This document shows positions 42,241 to 50,114 of a DNA stretch of 50,114 bases, in pieces. Below the pieces are notes generated by a model that made no database searches, had not been told where the DNA came from, and was given only the letters and a program-made list of their open reading frames with translations. Position 1 is the first letter of the stretch. Each line of letters begins with the position of its first letter. The DNA is from Bradyrhizobium tropiciagri. GTDB taxonomy: Bacteria > Pseudomonadota > Alphaproteobacteria > Rhizobiales > Xanthobacteraceae. Location: NCBI RefSeq assembly GCF_001189845.1, contig NZ_LFLZ01000066.1:1-50114 (forward strand). Reading direction: 5' to 3'. A program made the translations under genes and the position numbers.

Positions 42241-43158
42241 ATGAGCTGGCAGCCCTCGACCGATCCCGAACTCGGCGATCCCAAGACCTGCGACGCGCTG
42301 GATCTGATCATCGTGCCGCGCACCCGCGATCTCGGCGACGGCTTTGCGGTGCGCCGCGCGCTACCGCATGGCAAGCGGCAGATGGTCGGGCCCTTCATCT
42401 TCTTCGACCATTTCGGCCCGGTGCAGTACCTCGCCGGCAAGGGCATGGACGTGCGGCCGCATCCGCATATCGGGCTCGCCACCGTCACCTATCTGTTCGA
42501 CGGCAGCATCATGCACCGCGACAGCGAGGGCAACATCCAGGAGATCCAGCCCGGCGCGATGAACCTGATGACCGCGGGCCGCGGCATCGCGCATTCCGAG
42601 CGCACCCCCGACGTGCAGCGCCGCGACGGCCAGAAGATGCTCGGTCTGCAGAGCTGGATCGCGCTGCCTGAAGGCAAGGAGGAGATCGCGCCGTCGTTCC
42701 AGCATTATGGCGCGGGCGACCTGCCGATGATCTCCGAGCGCGACTTCACCGCGCGCATCATCGCCGGCTCGGCGTTCGGCATCTCTTCGCCGGTCAGCAT
42801 GGTCTCGCCCTGGTTCTACACCGAGGTCACCGCTAACGCCGGCACCTCGGTGCCGCTCGACCCCGATCACGAGGAGCGCGCGATCTATCTCGTCGACGGC
42901 GAGGTCGAGATCGCGGGCGACCGTCATGAGGGGCCGCGGCTGCTGATCTTCCGGCCCGGCGACCGCATCACCGTGAAGACGCTGCGGCCGACCCGCATGA
43001 TGTTCCTCGGCGGCGACGCCCTGGAGGGGCCGCGCCACATCTGGTGGAATTTCGTCTCGTCTTCCAAGGAGCGGATCGAGCAGGCCAAACAGGACTGGAA
43101 AACCGGGCGTTTCGCGCAGGTTCCGCACGAACACGAGTTCATTCCGCTGCCGGAGTGA
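42241..43158 (+). CDS. Pirin family protein
   Basis: 305 residues, bicupin. Iron ligands are predicted at His74 and His76 (RPHPHIGLA) and at His118 and Glu120 (GIAHSE). The C-terminal cupin ends HEFIPLPE. Some bacterial pirins oxidise quercetin and others bind regulators or enzymes, so the role here is open. A clear AAGGAG precedes the ATG. Confidence 0.94.
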   Translation: MSWQPSTDPELGDPKTCDALDLIIVPRTRDLGDGFAVRRALPHGKRQMVGPFIFFDHFGPVQYLAGKGMDVRPHPHIGLATVTYLFDGSIMHRDSEGNIQEIQPGAMNLMTAGRGIAHSERTPDVQRRDGQKMLGLQSWIALPEGKEEIAPSFQHYGAGDLPMISERDFTARIIAGSAFGISSPVSMVSPWFYTEVTANAGTSVPLDPDHEERAIYLVDGEVEIAGDRHEGPRLLIFRPGDRITVKTLRPTRMMFLGGDALEGPRHIWWNFVSSSKERIEQAKQDWKTGRFAQVPHEHEFIPLPE

Positions 43159-43182
43159 GCTATTTCCTGTGATAATCTTTCG

Positions 43183-43216
43183 CGCCCGCACGCCTCGTGT
43201 GCGGGCGTTCCTCTTT
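43183..43216 (+). terminator. Probable hairpin terminator after the pirin gene
   Basis: Arms CGCCCGCAC and GTGCGGGCG with a short loop, followed by ttcctcttt. The tail is only moderately T-rich, so termination may be partial and read into purC. Confidence 0.6.
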
Positions 43217-43245
43217 GAGAAGCCAGCCCGGAAAGACCCACGCCC

Positions 43246-44160
43246 ATGACCGCGATGCTATCCAGCGATTTGCCCCTGCCCCGGATCGGCCGCGGCAAGG
43301 TGCGCGATATCTACGCCGTCGGCGACGACCGCGTGCTGCTGCTCACCACCGACCGCATCTCGGCATTCGACGTGGTGATGGCGGAAACCATTCCGATGAA
43401 GGGCGCGGTGCTGACCCAGACCAGCGCCTGGTGGTTCCGGCAGCTCGAAGGCACCGTGCCGCATCACATGATCAGCGCCGATGCCGACGAGATCATCCGC
43501 GCGGTGCCCGAACTGAAGAACCATCGTGCCGACATTTTGGGGCGTGCGATGCTGTGCAAGCGCACCACCGTATTCCCGATCGAATGCGTGATCCGCGGCT
43601 ACATCTCAGGCTCCGCCTGGAAGGAATACGCGGCTGAGGGCACCCTCGCCGGCGAGAAGCTGCCGGCGGGCCTGGTCGAAAGCCAGAAGCTCGAGCCCGC
43701 GATCTTCAGCCCGGCGACCAAGGCCGAGGCTGGCCATGACGAGAACATCACGGTCGCGCGGGTACGCGAGATCCTGGGCGCCGACGTCGCCGCGACGCTG
43801 GAGAAGATGGCCCGCGACGTCTACGGTTATGGCGAACAGACCAGCCGCGCCCGCGGCATCATCATTGCCGACACCAAGTTCGAGTTCGGCCGCGACAAGG
43901 ACGGCCGCATTATCCTGATCGACGAGGTGATGACGCCGGATTCCTCGCGCTTCTGGGCGGTCGATGCCTACAAGCCCGGCCAGCCGCAGCCGAGCTTCGA
44001 CAAGCAGCCGCTGCGCGACTATCTCGACGTCGAGCGCCGCGCCGGCCGCTGGAACGGCGACGCCCCCGCCCCGCCGCTGCCGGCGAGCGTGGTGGATGCG
44101 ACGAGCAAGCGGTACCTGGAAGCGTATCGGCGCGTTACGGGCGCCGAGCTGAAGGTTTAG
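43246..44160 (+). CDS. purC: Phosphoribosylaminoimidazole-succinocarboxamide synthase (SAICAR synthetase), long type
   Basis: 304 residues. Joins aspartate to CAIR in purine synthesis. GRGKVRDIYAVGDDRVLLLTTDR is the nucleotide-binding start, IECVIRGYISGSAWKEY and LIDEVMTPDSSRFW are diagnostic. At 304 residues it is the longer, yeast Ade1-like type rather than the ~237-residue E. coli type. Many alphaproteobacteria carry a short purC elsewhere as well, so this may be one of two. Confidence 0.95.
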   Translation: MTAMLSSDLPLPRIGRGKVRDIYAVGDDRVLLLTTDRISAFDVVMAETIPMKGAVLTQTSAWWFRQLEGTVPHHMISADADEIIRAVPELKNHRADILGRAMLCKRTTVFPIECVIRGYISGSAWKEYAAEGTLAGEKLPAGLVESQKLEPAIFSPATKAEAGHDENITVARVREILGADVAATLEKMARDVYGYGEQTSRARGIIIADTKFEFGRDKDGRIILIDEVMTPDSSRFWAVDAYKPGQPQPSFDKQPLRDYLDVERRAGRWNGDAPAPPLPASVVDATSKRYLEAYRRVTGAELKV

Positions 44161-44178
44161 CGCGGCTCTCTCTATCAC

Positions 44179-44280
44179 CGTCACCCTGAGGAGCGCGTAG
44201 CGCGTCTCGAAGGGTCGACGGCCCCGCTGGTGGCCGTCCATCCTTCGAGGCTCGCTGCGCTCGCGCCTCAGGATGACGGA
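44179..44280. repeat. Dispersed inverted repeat family F
   Basis: Arms CGTCACCCTGAGG...TCTCGAAGGGT and CCTTCGAGGCTCGC...CCTCAGGATGACGG, loop around gacggccccgctggtggccgtc, which is itself a small palindrome. Confidence 0.87.
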
Positions 44281-44323
44281 TTACGGGGTGAGAGGCGCGC
44301 TCCAATCAGCAGACTTGATCCAC

Positions 44324-44439
44324 CGTCATTGCGAGCGAAGCGAAGCAATCCATCCCGCCGTTTGCGGAGATGTGGATGCTTCGTCGCTTCAGCGCAAAAC
44401 TGCTTTGCAATTCTGTCGCGAGCTCCCCGCAATGACGAC
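44324..44439. repeat. Dispersed inverted repeat family B, copy 4, with internal insertion
   Basis: Starts CGTCATTGCGAGCGAAGCG and ends CGCAATGACGA. The second arm is interrupted by about 30 bases (ttcagcgcaaaactgctttg region). With the family F copy it occupies most of the 44161-44537 gap. Confidence 0.8.
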
Positions 44440-44537
44440 ATCCAACTCAGGTGAATTCCATTCACCCCTGTTGAAGACATACCTTTTGTCGGCGCATCCG
44501 CTCCGCTGCACTCTCCGCCCAAAGCGGAGAGCACGCG

Positions 44538-45578
44538 ATGCGGCAATTGACTTATATCGGCGGCAACAAGGTCGAATGGTGGGACGTTCCCCCGCCCAGG
44601 CTCCAGGATGACCGCGACGCGCTGGTACAGCCGCTCGCGGTGACGCGCTGCGATCTCGATCTTGCGATCGTCCACGGCCGATCGGGCCTCGCCGCTCCGT
44701 TTGCGCTCGGACATGAGACCGCAGGCCGCATTGTCGACATCGGCGGCGCGGTGAGGAATTTCGCGCCCGGCGATCTCGTCATCGTTCCGTTCCAGATCAG
44801 TTGCGGTGCCTGCGACCGCTGCCGGCGCGGCCACACCAATGCCTGCACTTCTGTGCCGTTCCGGTCGTCTTACGGATTGAAGCCGGTCTGCGGCGTCGAA
44901 TATGGCGGCGGCCTGTCCGACCTGATTCGCGTGCCGTTCGCCGATCACATGCTGGTCCGCCAACCCGAAGGTCATCCCCTCTCGCAAACCGCAGGACTGG
45001 CCGATGGCGCGACCGACGGGTTCAGTGCGGTGGCGCGCTGGCTCGCGCAACGGCCCGGCGCCGACGTGCTGGTGATCGGCGGTTTCGCGCAGTCGCTCGC
45101 GATGTTTGCAGTGCAGGCGGCGGTGGCGCGCGGTGCCGGTCGCGTGGTCTATCTCGACGATCACGCGCCACGCCTCGCCAAGGCGAAGTCGTTCGGCGCC
45201 GACATCGTCGAAGCGCCGGCCGGCCTCATGATCGAGCCGCCCGGCCTGTTCCCGATCGTGATCGACGCGGCCGCGACCGACGCCAGCATCCTGCTGGCAT
45301 TCCGCTCGACGGAACCGAACGGCATCTGCCAGCGCATGTATGGCGACTTCGCCGAAACCACACCGGTGCCGCTCCGGCACATGTACGGCGTCGGCATCAC
45401 GTTGAAGGTCTCGCGCGTCAATGTGCGGGCCGAGTTGCCCGACTGCGTCGCCCATGTTGCGGCAGGGCATTACCACCCAGAGCATGTGATTACCCGCCGG
45501 GTCCGTTTCGAGGACGCGCATGAGGCGATCGGAGATCCGACCATCCGAGTGGCCTTCGTTCGCGATGGCATTGCCTGA
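44538..45578 (+). CDS. Zinc-dependent alcohol dehydrogenase family protein (MDR)
   Basis: 346 residues. GroES-like domain with catalytic-zinc ligands Cys38 and His59-Glu60 (GHETAGRI) and a structural zinc site at Cys89, Cys92, Cys95 and Cys103. The Rossmann domain has VLVIGGFAQSLAMFAVQ, a variant of the usual GxGxxG, so cofactor binding may be unusual. A NAD(P)-linked oxidoreductase; substrate unknown. Confidence 0.9.
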   Translation: MRQLTYIGGNKVEWWDVPPPRLQDDRDALVQPLAVTRCDLDLAIVHGRSGLAAPFALGHETAGRIVDIGGAVRNFAPGDLVIVPFQISCGACDRCRRGHTNACTSVPFRSSYGLKPVCGVEYGGGLSDLIRVPFADHMLVRQPEGHPLSQTAGLADGATDGFSAVARWLAQRPGADVLVIGGFAQSLAMFAVQAAVARGAGRVVYLDDHAPRLAKAKSFGADIVEAPAGLMIEPPGLFPIVIDAAATDASILLAFRSTEPNGICQRMYGDFAETTPVPLRHMYGVGITLKVSRVNVRAELPDCVAHVAAGHYHPEHVITRRVRFEDAHEAIGDPTIRVAFVRDGIA

Positions 45579-45626
45579 CGGGGACCGCTAAAGCGCGATG
45601 AATCGTCATCGCGCTCCAGCTCTTTG

Positions 45627-45681
45627 TTTGAGTATGATCTTTTCGGAAAACCGCTTCGCACTTTTCCGGATCATGCTCTAG
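45627..45681. repeat. Dispersed palindrome family A, copy 5
   Basis: Arms GAGTATGATC and GATCATGCTC, inner TTTTCGGAAAA. It lies between the dehydrogenase and crotonase genes, 34 bases before the crotonase start. Confidence 0.86.
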
Positions 45682-45715
45682 GTTGGCTCCAACAAACAAA
45701 CCCAGGGAGCGACCC

Positions 45716-46522
45716 ATGTCCGATGCCGATACCGTGCTCGTCGAGCGCGATGGCCCTGTCACCATCATCTCCATCAACCGTCCGCACAACCGCAACGCTG
45801 TCGATGGCGCGACCGCACGCAAGCTGTACGACGCATTCCTCGCCTTCGATGCCGATGCCAGCGCATCGGTCGCGGTGTTCACCGGCACCGGCGGTTATTT
45901 CTGCGCGGGCGCCGATCTCAAAGCGGTCGCGGCCGGCGATCCCAACAAGAAGCGCGAGGTCGGCGGCCACAACACGATCGCACCGATGGGACCGAGCCGT
46001 CTGCGGCTCTCGAAGCCCGTCATCGCCGCGATCGAAGGCTATGCGGTCGCCGGCGGCATGGAGCTCGCGCTGTGGGCCGACATGCGCGTCGTCGCGGAGG
46101 ACGCGACCTTCGGCGTGTTCTGCCGCCGCTTCGGCGTGCCGCTGATCGACCTCGGCACTATCCGTCTGCCGCGGCTGATCGGCCATTCGCAGGCGATCGA
46201 TCTGATTCTCACCGGACGCCCGGTCACAGGCCCCGAGGCGCACCGCATGGGGCTCGCGAACCGGCTGGTGCCGAAGGGCGAGGCGCGCGCGCATGCCATC
46301 GCGCTCGCCAAGGACATCGCCAAATTCCCGCAGACCTGCGTGCGGGCCGACCGGCTGTCGGCGCTGCGGCAGTGGGACCTCGACGAGGAAGAGGCGATCA
46401 GGAACGAGATGCGCGGCGGACTCGATGTGATCGCCTCGGGCGAAACCCTGTCGGGCGCGACGCGCTTTGCCTCGGGCGTCGGCCGTCACGGCGCGTTCAG
46501 CAATGAGGGCGAAAACGGGTAG
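45716..46522 (+). CDS. Crotonase/enoyl-CoA hydratase family protein
   Basis: 268 residues. The oxyanion-hole segments are CAGADLKA (63-70) and GYAVAGGMELAL (108-119), with Glu116 at the first catalytic glutamate. The second glutamate of true hydratases (in QPE) is replaced: the aligned segment reads FGVFCRR, with Cys136. Simple hydratase activity is therefore doubtful. The start MSDADTVLV at 45716 follows GGGAG. Confidence 0.9.
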   Translation: MSDADTVLVERDGPVTIISINRPHNRNAVDGATARKLYDAFLAFDADASASVAVFTGTGGYFCAGADLKAVAAGDPNKKREVGGHNTIAPMGPSRLRLSKPVIAAIEGYAVAGGMELALWADMRVVAEDATFGVFCRRFGVPLIDLGTIRLPRLIGHSQAIDLILTGRPVTGPEAHRMGLANRLVPKGEARAHAIALAKDIAKFPQTCVRADRLSALRQWDLDEEEAIRNEMRGGLDVIASGETLSGATRFASGVGRHGAFSNEGENG

Positions 46523-46593
46523 TCCACGGCGCCGGCCTTTGCGTTTCCGCCACGGCCATGCTGAGCTGTCGCAGCCATTCCGGAAGCCAAACG

Positions 46594-47639
46594 ATGCCCA
46601 CACAATCGATCGCAACCGAGCTGAAGACCTTCACCACGTCAGATGTCCTCCTGCAGAACGGCAGCGTGCTGCCGGAAGTCACGCTCGCGTACCGCACCGT
46701 CGGTACGCTGGCGCCGAACCGTGACAATGTCGTGCTGATCACCCATGGCAACACCAGCGGGCCGCAGATGATCGATCCCGGCGGATCGACCGGCGAAGGC
46801 AGCTGGTGCGAGATCGTCGGCCCCGGCAAGGCCGTCGACACCAACCGCTATTTCGCGATCTGCCCGAACATGCTGGGCTCGTCGTACGGCTCGACCAACG
46901 CAGCGAGCATCGACCCGCGGACCGGCCGGCGTTACGGGCCGCGCTTCCCTGATATCACCGTCGGTGACATCGTCGCGACCCAGCGAGCACTGCTCGATGG
47001 TCTCGGCATCGAGCGGCTGGTTGCGATCGTGGGTCCGTCCTATGGCGGCTTCCAGGCGCTGCAATGGGCGGTGAACTATCCCGACGCCATGCGCGGTATC
47101 GCCGCTGTCGTCACCGCGCCGCTGGTGCCGCGCGAGCGCGCCGAGGGCAATGTTGCGCGCCTGATGGCGACGCTGTCACAGGATCCGAACTGGAACGGCG
47201 GCGATTATTACGATCACGGCGGCGTGCTCGAGAGCATGATCCAGATCCGCACCGCGACGCTGAAGAGCTACGGCATCGAAACGCGGCTGCGCGATACGCT
47301 GACCGATCCGGCCGACATCGAGGCCGCGATCCGCGCCGAGGCCACGGAGTGGGCCAGGGGGTTCGACGCCAATTCGCTGCTGACGCTCGCCAGGGCGCTG
47401 CGGGGCTTCGACGTGACGGCGCAGTTCGAAAAGATCAAGGCCAAGCTGCTCTACGTGCTGTCGCGGACCGACAAGCTCTTCCCGCCGGAGCTCGCGCAGC
47501 AGGTAATGCCGGCGCTGAAGGCCGCCGCGTCGACGCCGATTACTTCCTGCTCGACAGCGATTACGGCCATTCCGCGTCGGGCCGCGACGCCGATAAATGG
47601 GCGCCGCGGTTGCGCGCGTTCATGGACGGCCTCGGTTAG
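46594..47639 (+). pseudogene. MetX-like alpha/beta hydrolase (homoserine O-acetyltransferase family), frameshifted near the C-terminus
   Basis: The frame from MPTQSIATEL carries LITHGNTSGPQ, nucleophile elbow VGPSYGGFQ (Ser149), and LSRTDKLFPPE with the acid. After VMPALKAA (about 47522) the frame becomes nonsense. The other frame continues VDADYFLLDSDYGHSASGRD, giving the catalytic His in YGHS, and ends at 47639. Restoring one base at 47523-47529 gives 348 residues. The family includes MetX, but many members here are general acyl hydrolases; no methionine genes or riboswitch are adjacent. Confidence 0.85.
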
Positions 47640-47800
47640 ACGATCGGAACGCATCCGCTCCGGTAGCCTGCACCCCCAGCCCTCCTCGCACGGGGGGCTA
47701 AAAATGCACGCGTTGAGAACCGGTTGTCACAAAAATCCTGTTGTCGTCCTGCGCCGGGCTCGTCTACGACTGACGGCGAAAGTTCAGGACATTTTTTAAC

Positions 47801-49998
47801 GTGATTAGTCGATCGCTTTATTTCGGCTCGCGGGCGCGGCGGGCCATGCACGACATTCTCGGCGGCGGTGCGGCCAGCGTGCTCGGCATCACCTTCGGCC
47901 TGTCCTACGCGCTGCTGATCTTCGCCGGACCCTTGTCGCCCTATCTGTCATACGGCGTCGCGGCGACATTCATCTCCTCGGCGGTGCTGGCCACCTTGAT
48001 CGCGCTCGGCAGCTCGCTGCCGTTCGCGGTCGCCGGCCCCGACAGCTCCACCGCAGCGGTGACAGGAATCCTGATGGCCTCGCTGGTCGAGCGCATCGGT
48101 GCCGCCGACCCGACGGCGCCGCTGCTCACACCGGTGCTGATCACGCTCGGGCTTTCGACCATCGTCACCGGCATCGTGCTGTGCTGTCTCGGGCTGACGC
48201 GGCTTGGCCGTGCCATCCGCTACGTGCCTTACCCCGTGGTCGGTGGCTTCCTCGGGGCGACCGGCCTATTGATCGTGCTCGGCGCGATCAGGGTGATCAC
48301 CGGCTACCCCGTGCAGCTCAGCACCCTGTTCCACTTCACCAACATGATCACGATCTCCGAGCTCAGCGCCGCATGCGCGATGGCGCTGGTGCTGTATCTC
48401 ACTTGGCATCGCTCGCGCAGCCCGTTCGGCCTGCCGGTCATCCTGGTCGGCGGCGTGATCGTGGCGCATCTTGTATTCTGGATCATCGGCCTCACGCCCG
48501 AGGAAGCGCACCTGACCGGCTGGACCTTCGAGCCGCCGCCGGCATCGACCTTCATGCTGCCCTGGCACGCCGCCGAGCTCGCGCAGTATCCTTGGTCGGC
48601 GGTGCCGGACCTGCTCGGCAACATGATCGCCGTCGTCTTCGTCACGGCGGCGAGCACGCTGTTCAACACCACCGGCATCGAGGTCGCGGTGCATCGCGAG
48701 GCCAATCTCGAGCGCGAGCTCAACATCACTGGCTTCGCCAATATCCTGACCGGCGCGCTGGCCGGCTATGCCGGCTGCATCTCGGTCAGCCGCTCGATCC
48801 TCAATTTCTCGAGCGGCGGGCGCGGCCCGCTGTCGGGACTGACGGTCGCGGCCATCTCGCTGCTGATGCTCGCCGTGGCGCCGCAGCTGCTCGGCTACAT
48901 GCCGAAATTCGTGCTCGGCGGGCTCCTGATCTATCTCGGCGCGACCAGCTGCACAAATGGATGATCGAATCGCGCAAGCGGCTGTCGCAGACCGAATATG
49001 TGTCGCTGCTCGCGATCATCGCCATCATCGTGGCCTGGGGCTTCGTGCCCGGCATCCTGATCGGCGTCATCATCGGCTGCGCCACCTTTGCGCTCAGCGC
49101 GGCGCGGGTCGAGGCGATCAAATACGGCTTCGATGGTTCGGAGTACCGCAGCTCGCTGGATCGCTCGCGCGACGACCGCAACGTGCTGCAGGCCCATGGC
49201 GGCAAGATCCAGGGGCTCACCTTGCAGAGCTATCTGTTCTTCGGCTCCGCCAACCGGCTGTACCAGCACGTCAAGGCGCTGCTGCGCGAGCAGGCGGAGT
49301 GCCGCTATCTGCTGTTCGACTTCAAGCTCGTCACCGGCGTCGATTCGTCGGCGGCCTACAGCTTTGCGCAGATCAAGCGCAGCGCACACGAGGTCGGGGT
49401 CGAGCTCGTGCTGGTGCATCTGTCGGCCAAGGCCGAACAGGTGCTGCGCGCCAGCGATTTCATCACCGCGGGTGTCTCCGTGATCGACGAGCTCGATCAT
49501 GCGCTGGAATGGTGCGAGAACCAGATCATCGCGCAGCACCAGGAACTGGCGCAGGAGGAAGCCGATCTGCGCGGCTGGTTCACCGGGCTGCTCGACAGCG
49601 AGGGCGACGCCGACACGCTGATCCGGCGCTGCCAGCGGCTCGAAGTCGACGCCGGCGAGGTCATCGTGCACGCCGGCGACGCCGCCGATTCCATGCACTT
49701 CATCCTCGACGGCCGCGTCGGCATCATGGTGCCCGCCGACGACGGCCGCACCACGCGCGTGCGCAGCCTCGGCCGCTACACCACGATCGGCGAGATGGGC
49801 CTCGTCGCGAACACCCCGCGCAGTGCGACCATCCAGGCCGAGATGGCGAGCGTGCTCTATGTGCTGAACACCCACCAATTCGCGGCGATCCGCGACGAGG
49901 ACCCCGAGCTCAGCCACAAGCTGCTGACGTACTTCGTTTCCGTGATGGCGGAGCGGCTGACCTTCGCCAACCGCACCATCGCGGTGCTGCGGCGATAG
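47801..49998 (+). pseudogene. SulP transporter with STAS and cyclic-nucleotide-binding domains, frameshifted
   Basis: A GTG start at 47801 (alternative ATG at 47846) opens a SulP membrane domain: ASVLGITFGLSYALLIFAG, PFAVAGPDSSTAAVTGILM, GCISVSRSILNFSSGGRGP. At LIYLGA (about 48940) one base is missing. The next frame continues DQLHKWMIESRKRLSQ, more membrane segments, a STAS domain (LLFDFKLVTGVDSSAAYSF) and a C-terminal cNMP-binding fold (AGEVIVHAGDAADSMHFILD, GRYTTIGEMGLV). The restored length is 732 residues. It is an anion (sulfate, bicarbonate or dicarboxylate) transporter; the cNMP domain suggests nucleotide control. Confidence 0.87.
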
Positions 49999-50040
49999 CT
50001 TGCGATGAAGTGAGCTTCATCGTTGGCCGCGGCGGGACTC

Positions 50041-50082
50041 GGCTCCCTCTCCCGCTTGCGGGGGAGGGCTGGGGTGGGGGTC
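50041..50082. repeat. Family E repeat, partial at window end
   Basis: GCTCCCTCTCCCGCTTGCGG joined to GGGAGGGCTGGGGTGGGGG, matching the left arm of family E elements. The partner arm would lie beyond the window. Confidence 0.6.
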
Positions 50083-50114
50083 TCACCGACGGGTCGCCTA
50101 GAGGAGAGAGCACC

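Noticed and set aside
46523..46593. A SAM-responsive riboswitch before the MetX-like gene
   Set aside because: The gap is only 71 bases and shows no SAM-II-like conserved core; the protein is also a distant MetX relative.

Overview
The window reads as chromosome from a high-GC alphaproteobacterium, most likely Bradyrhizobium or a close relative in the Nitrobacteraceae. The reasons are the order dnaA-dnaN-recF-gyrB behind rpsT, DUF3551 and Bug-type (TctC) proteins, and many long intergenic inverted repeats of the kind found in that group. I see no transposase, integrase, tRNA, rRNA or CRISPR array.

Layout. 1-2.2 kb: 5' part of a threonine ammonia-lyase gene, a tiny zinc-ribbon protein, and a frameshifted gene coupled to a 51-residue membrane protein. 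2.4-5.9 kb: a BchE-type cobalamin/radical-SAM cyclase, a cis-prenyltransferase, and an overlapping regulator/membrane-protein pair behind a palindrome. 6-8 kb: DUF1428, DUF899, and an ArsR regulator overlapping its SRPBCC partner, with a palindrome over the regulator's start codon. 8.2-13.4 kb: DUF3551, an orphan Bug receptor, a VOC protein, an acyl-CoA ligase and a P450. 13.5-20 kb: an HD-GYP protein, a two-subunit molybdenum hydroxylase with a strong terminator, and two hydrolases with a small secreted protein. 20-22.1 kb: a frameshifted polysaccharide export lipoprotein, MsrA and a small membrane protein. 22.2-30.7 kb: the replication core, rpsT, an AT-rich gap holding one perfect DnaA box and a possible 40-codon leader, then dnaA, dnaN, recF and gyrB. 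31-37.7 kb: a MurA-like enolpyruvyl transferase, MATE/DUF2867/isomerase operon, a FUSC transporter and an MmgE/PrpD protein. 38-50 kb: DUF1330, a serine hydrolase, a membrane-anchored AraC regulator, GNAT, pirin, purC, an alcohol dehydrogenase, a crotonase, a MetX-like hydrolase and a SulP-STAS-cNMP transporter.

Two global features stand out. First, six genes are each broken by the apparent loss of exactly one base, usually in a short G/C or GCGC run, with good coding sequence on both sides. This looks more like residual indel error than true decay, although each needs checking. Second, intergenic spaces outside the replication core are filled by at least six families of inverted repeats. One of them, in five copies, supplies the stop codon of two genes.

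The most biologically interesting items are the bchE homologue outside any visible photosynthesis cluster, next to a cis-prenyltransferase; the MurA paralogue with Asp in place of the catalytic Cys; and the palindromes that sit on or beside regulator genes.
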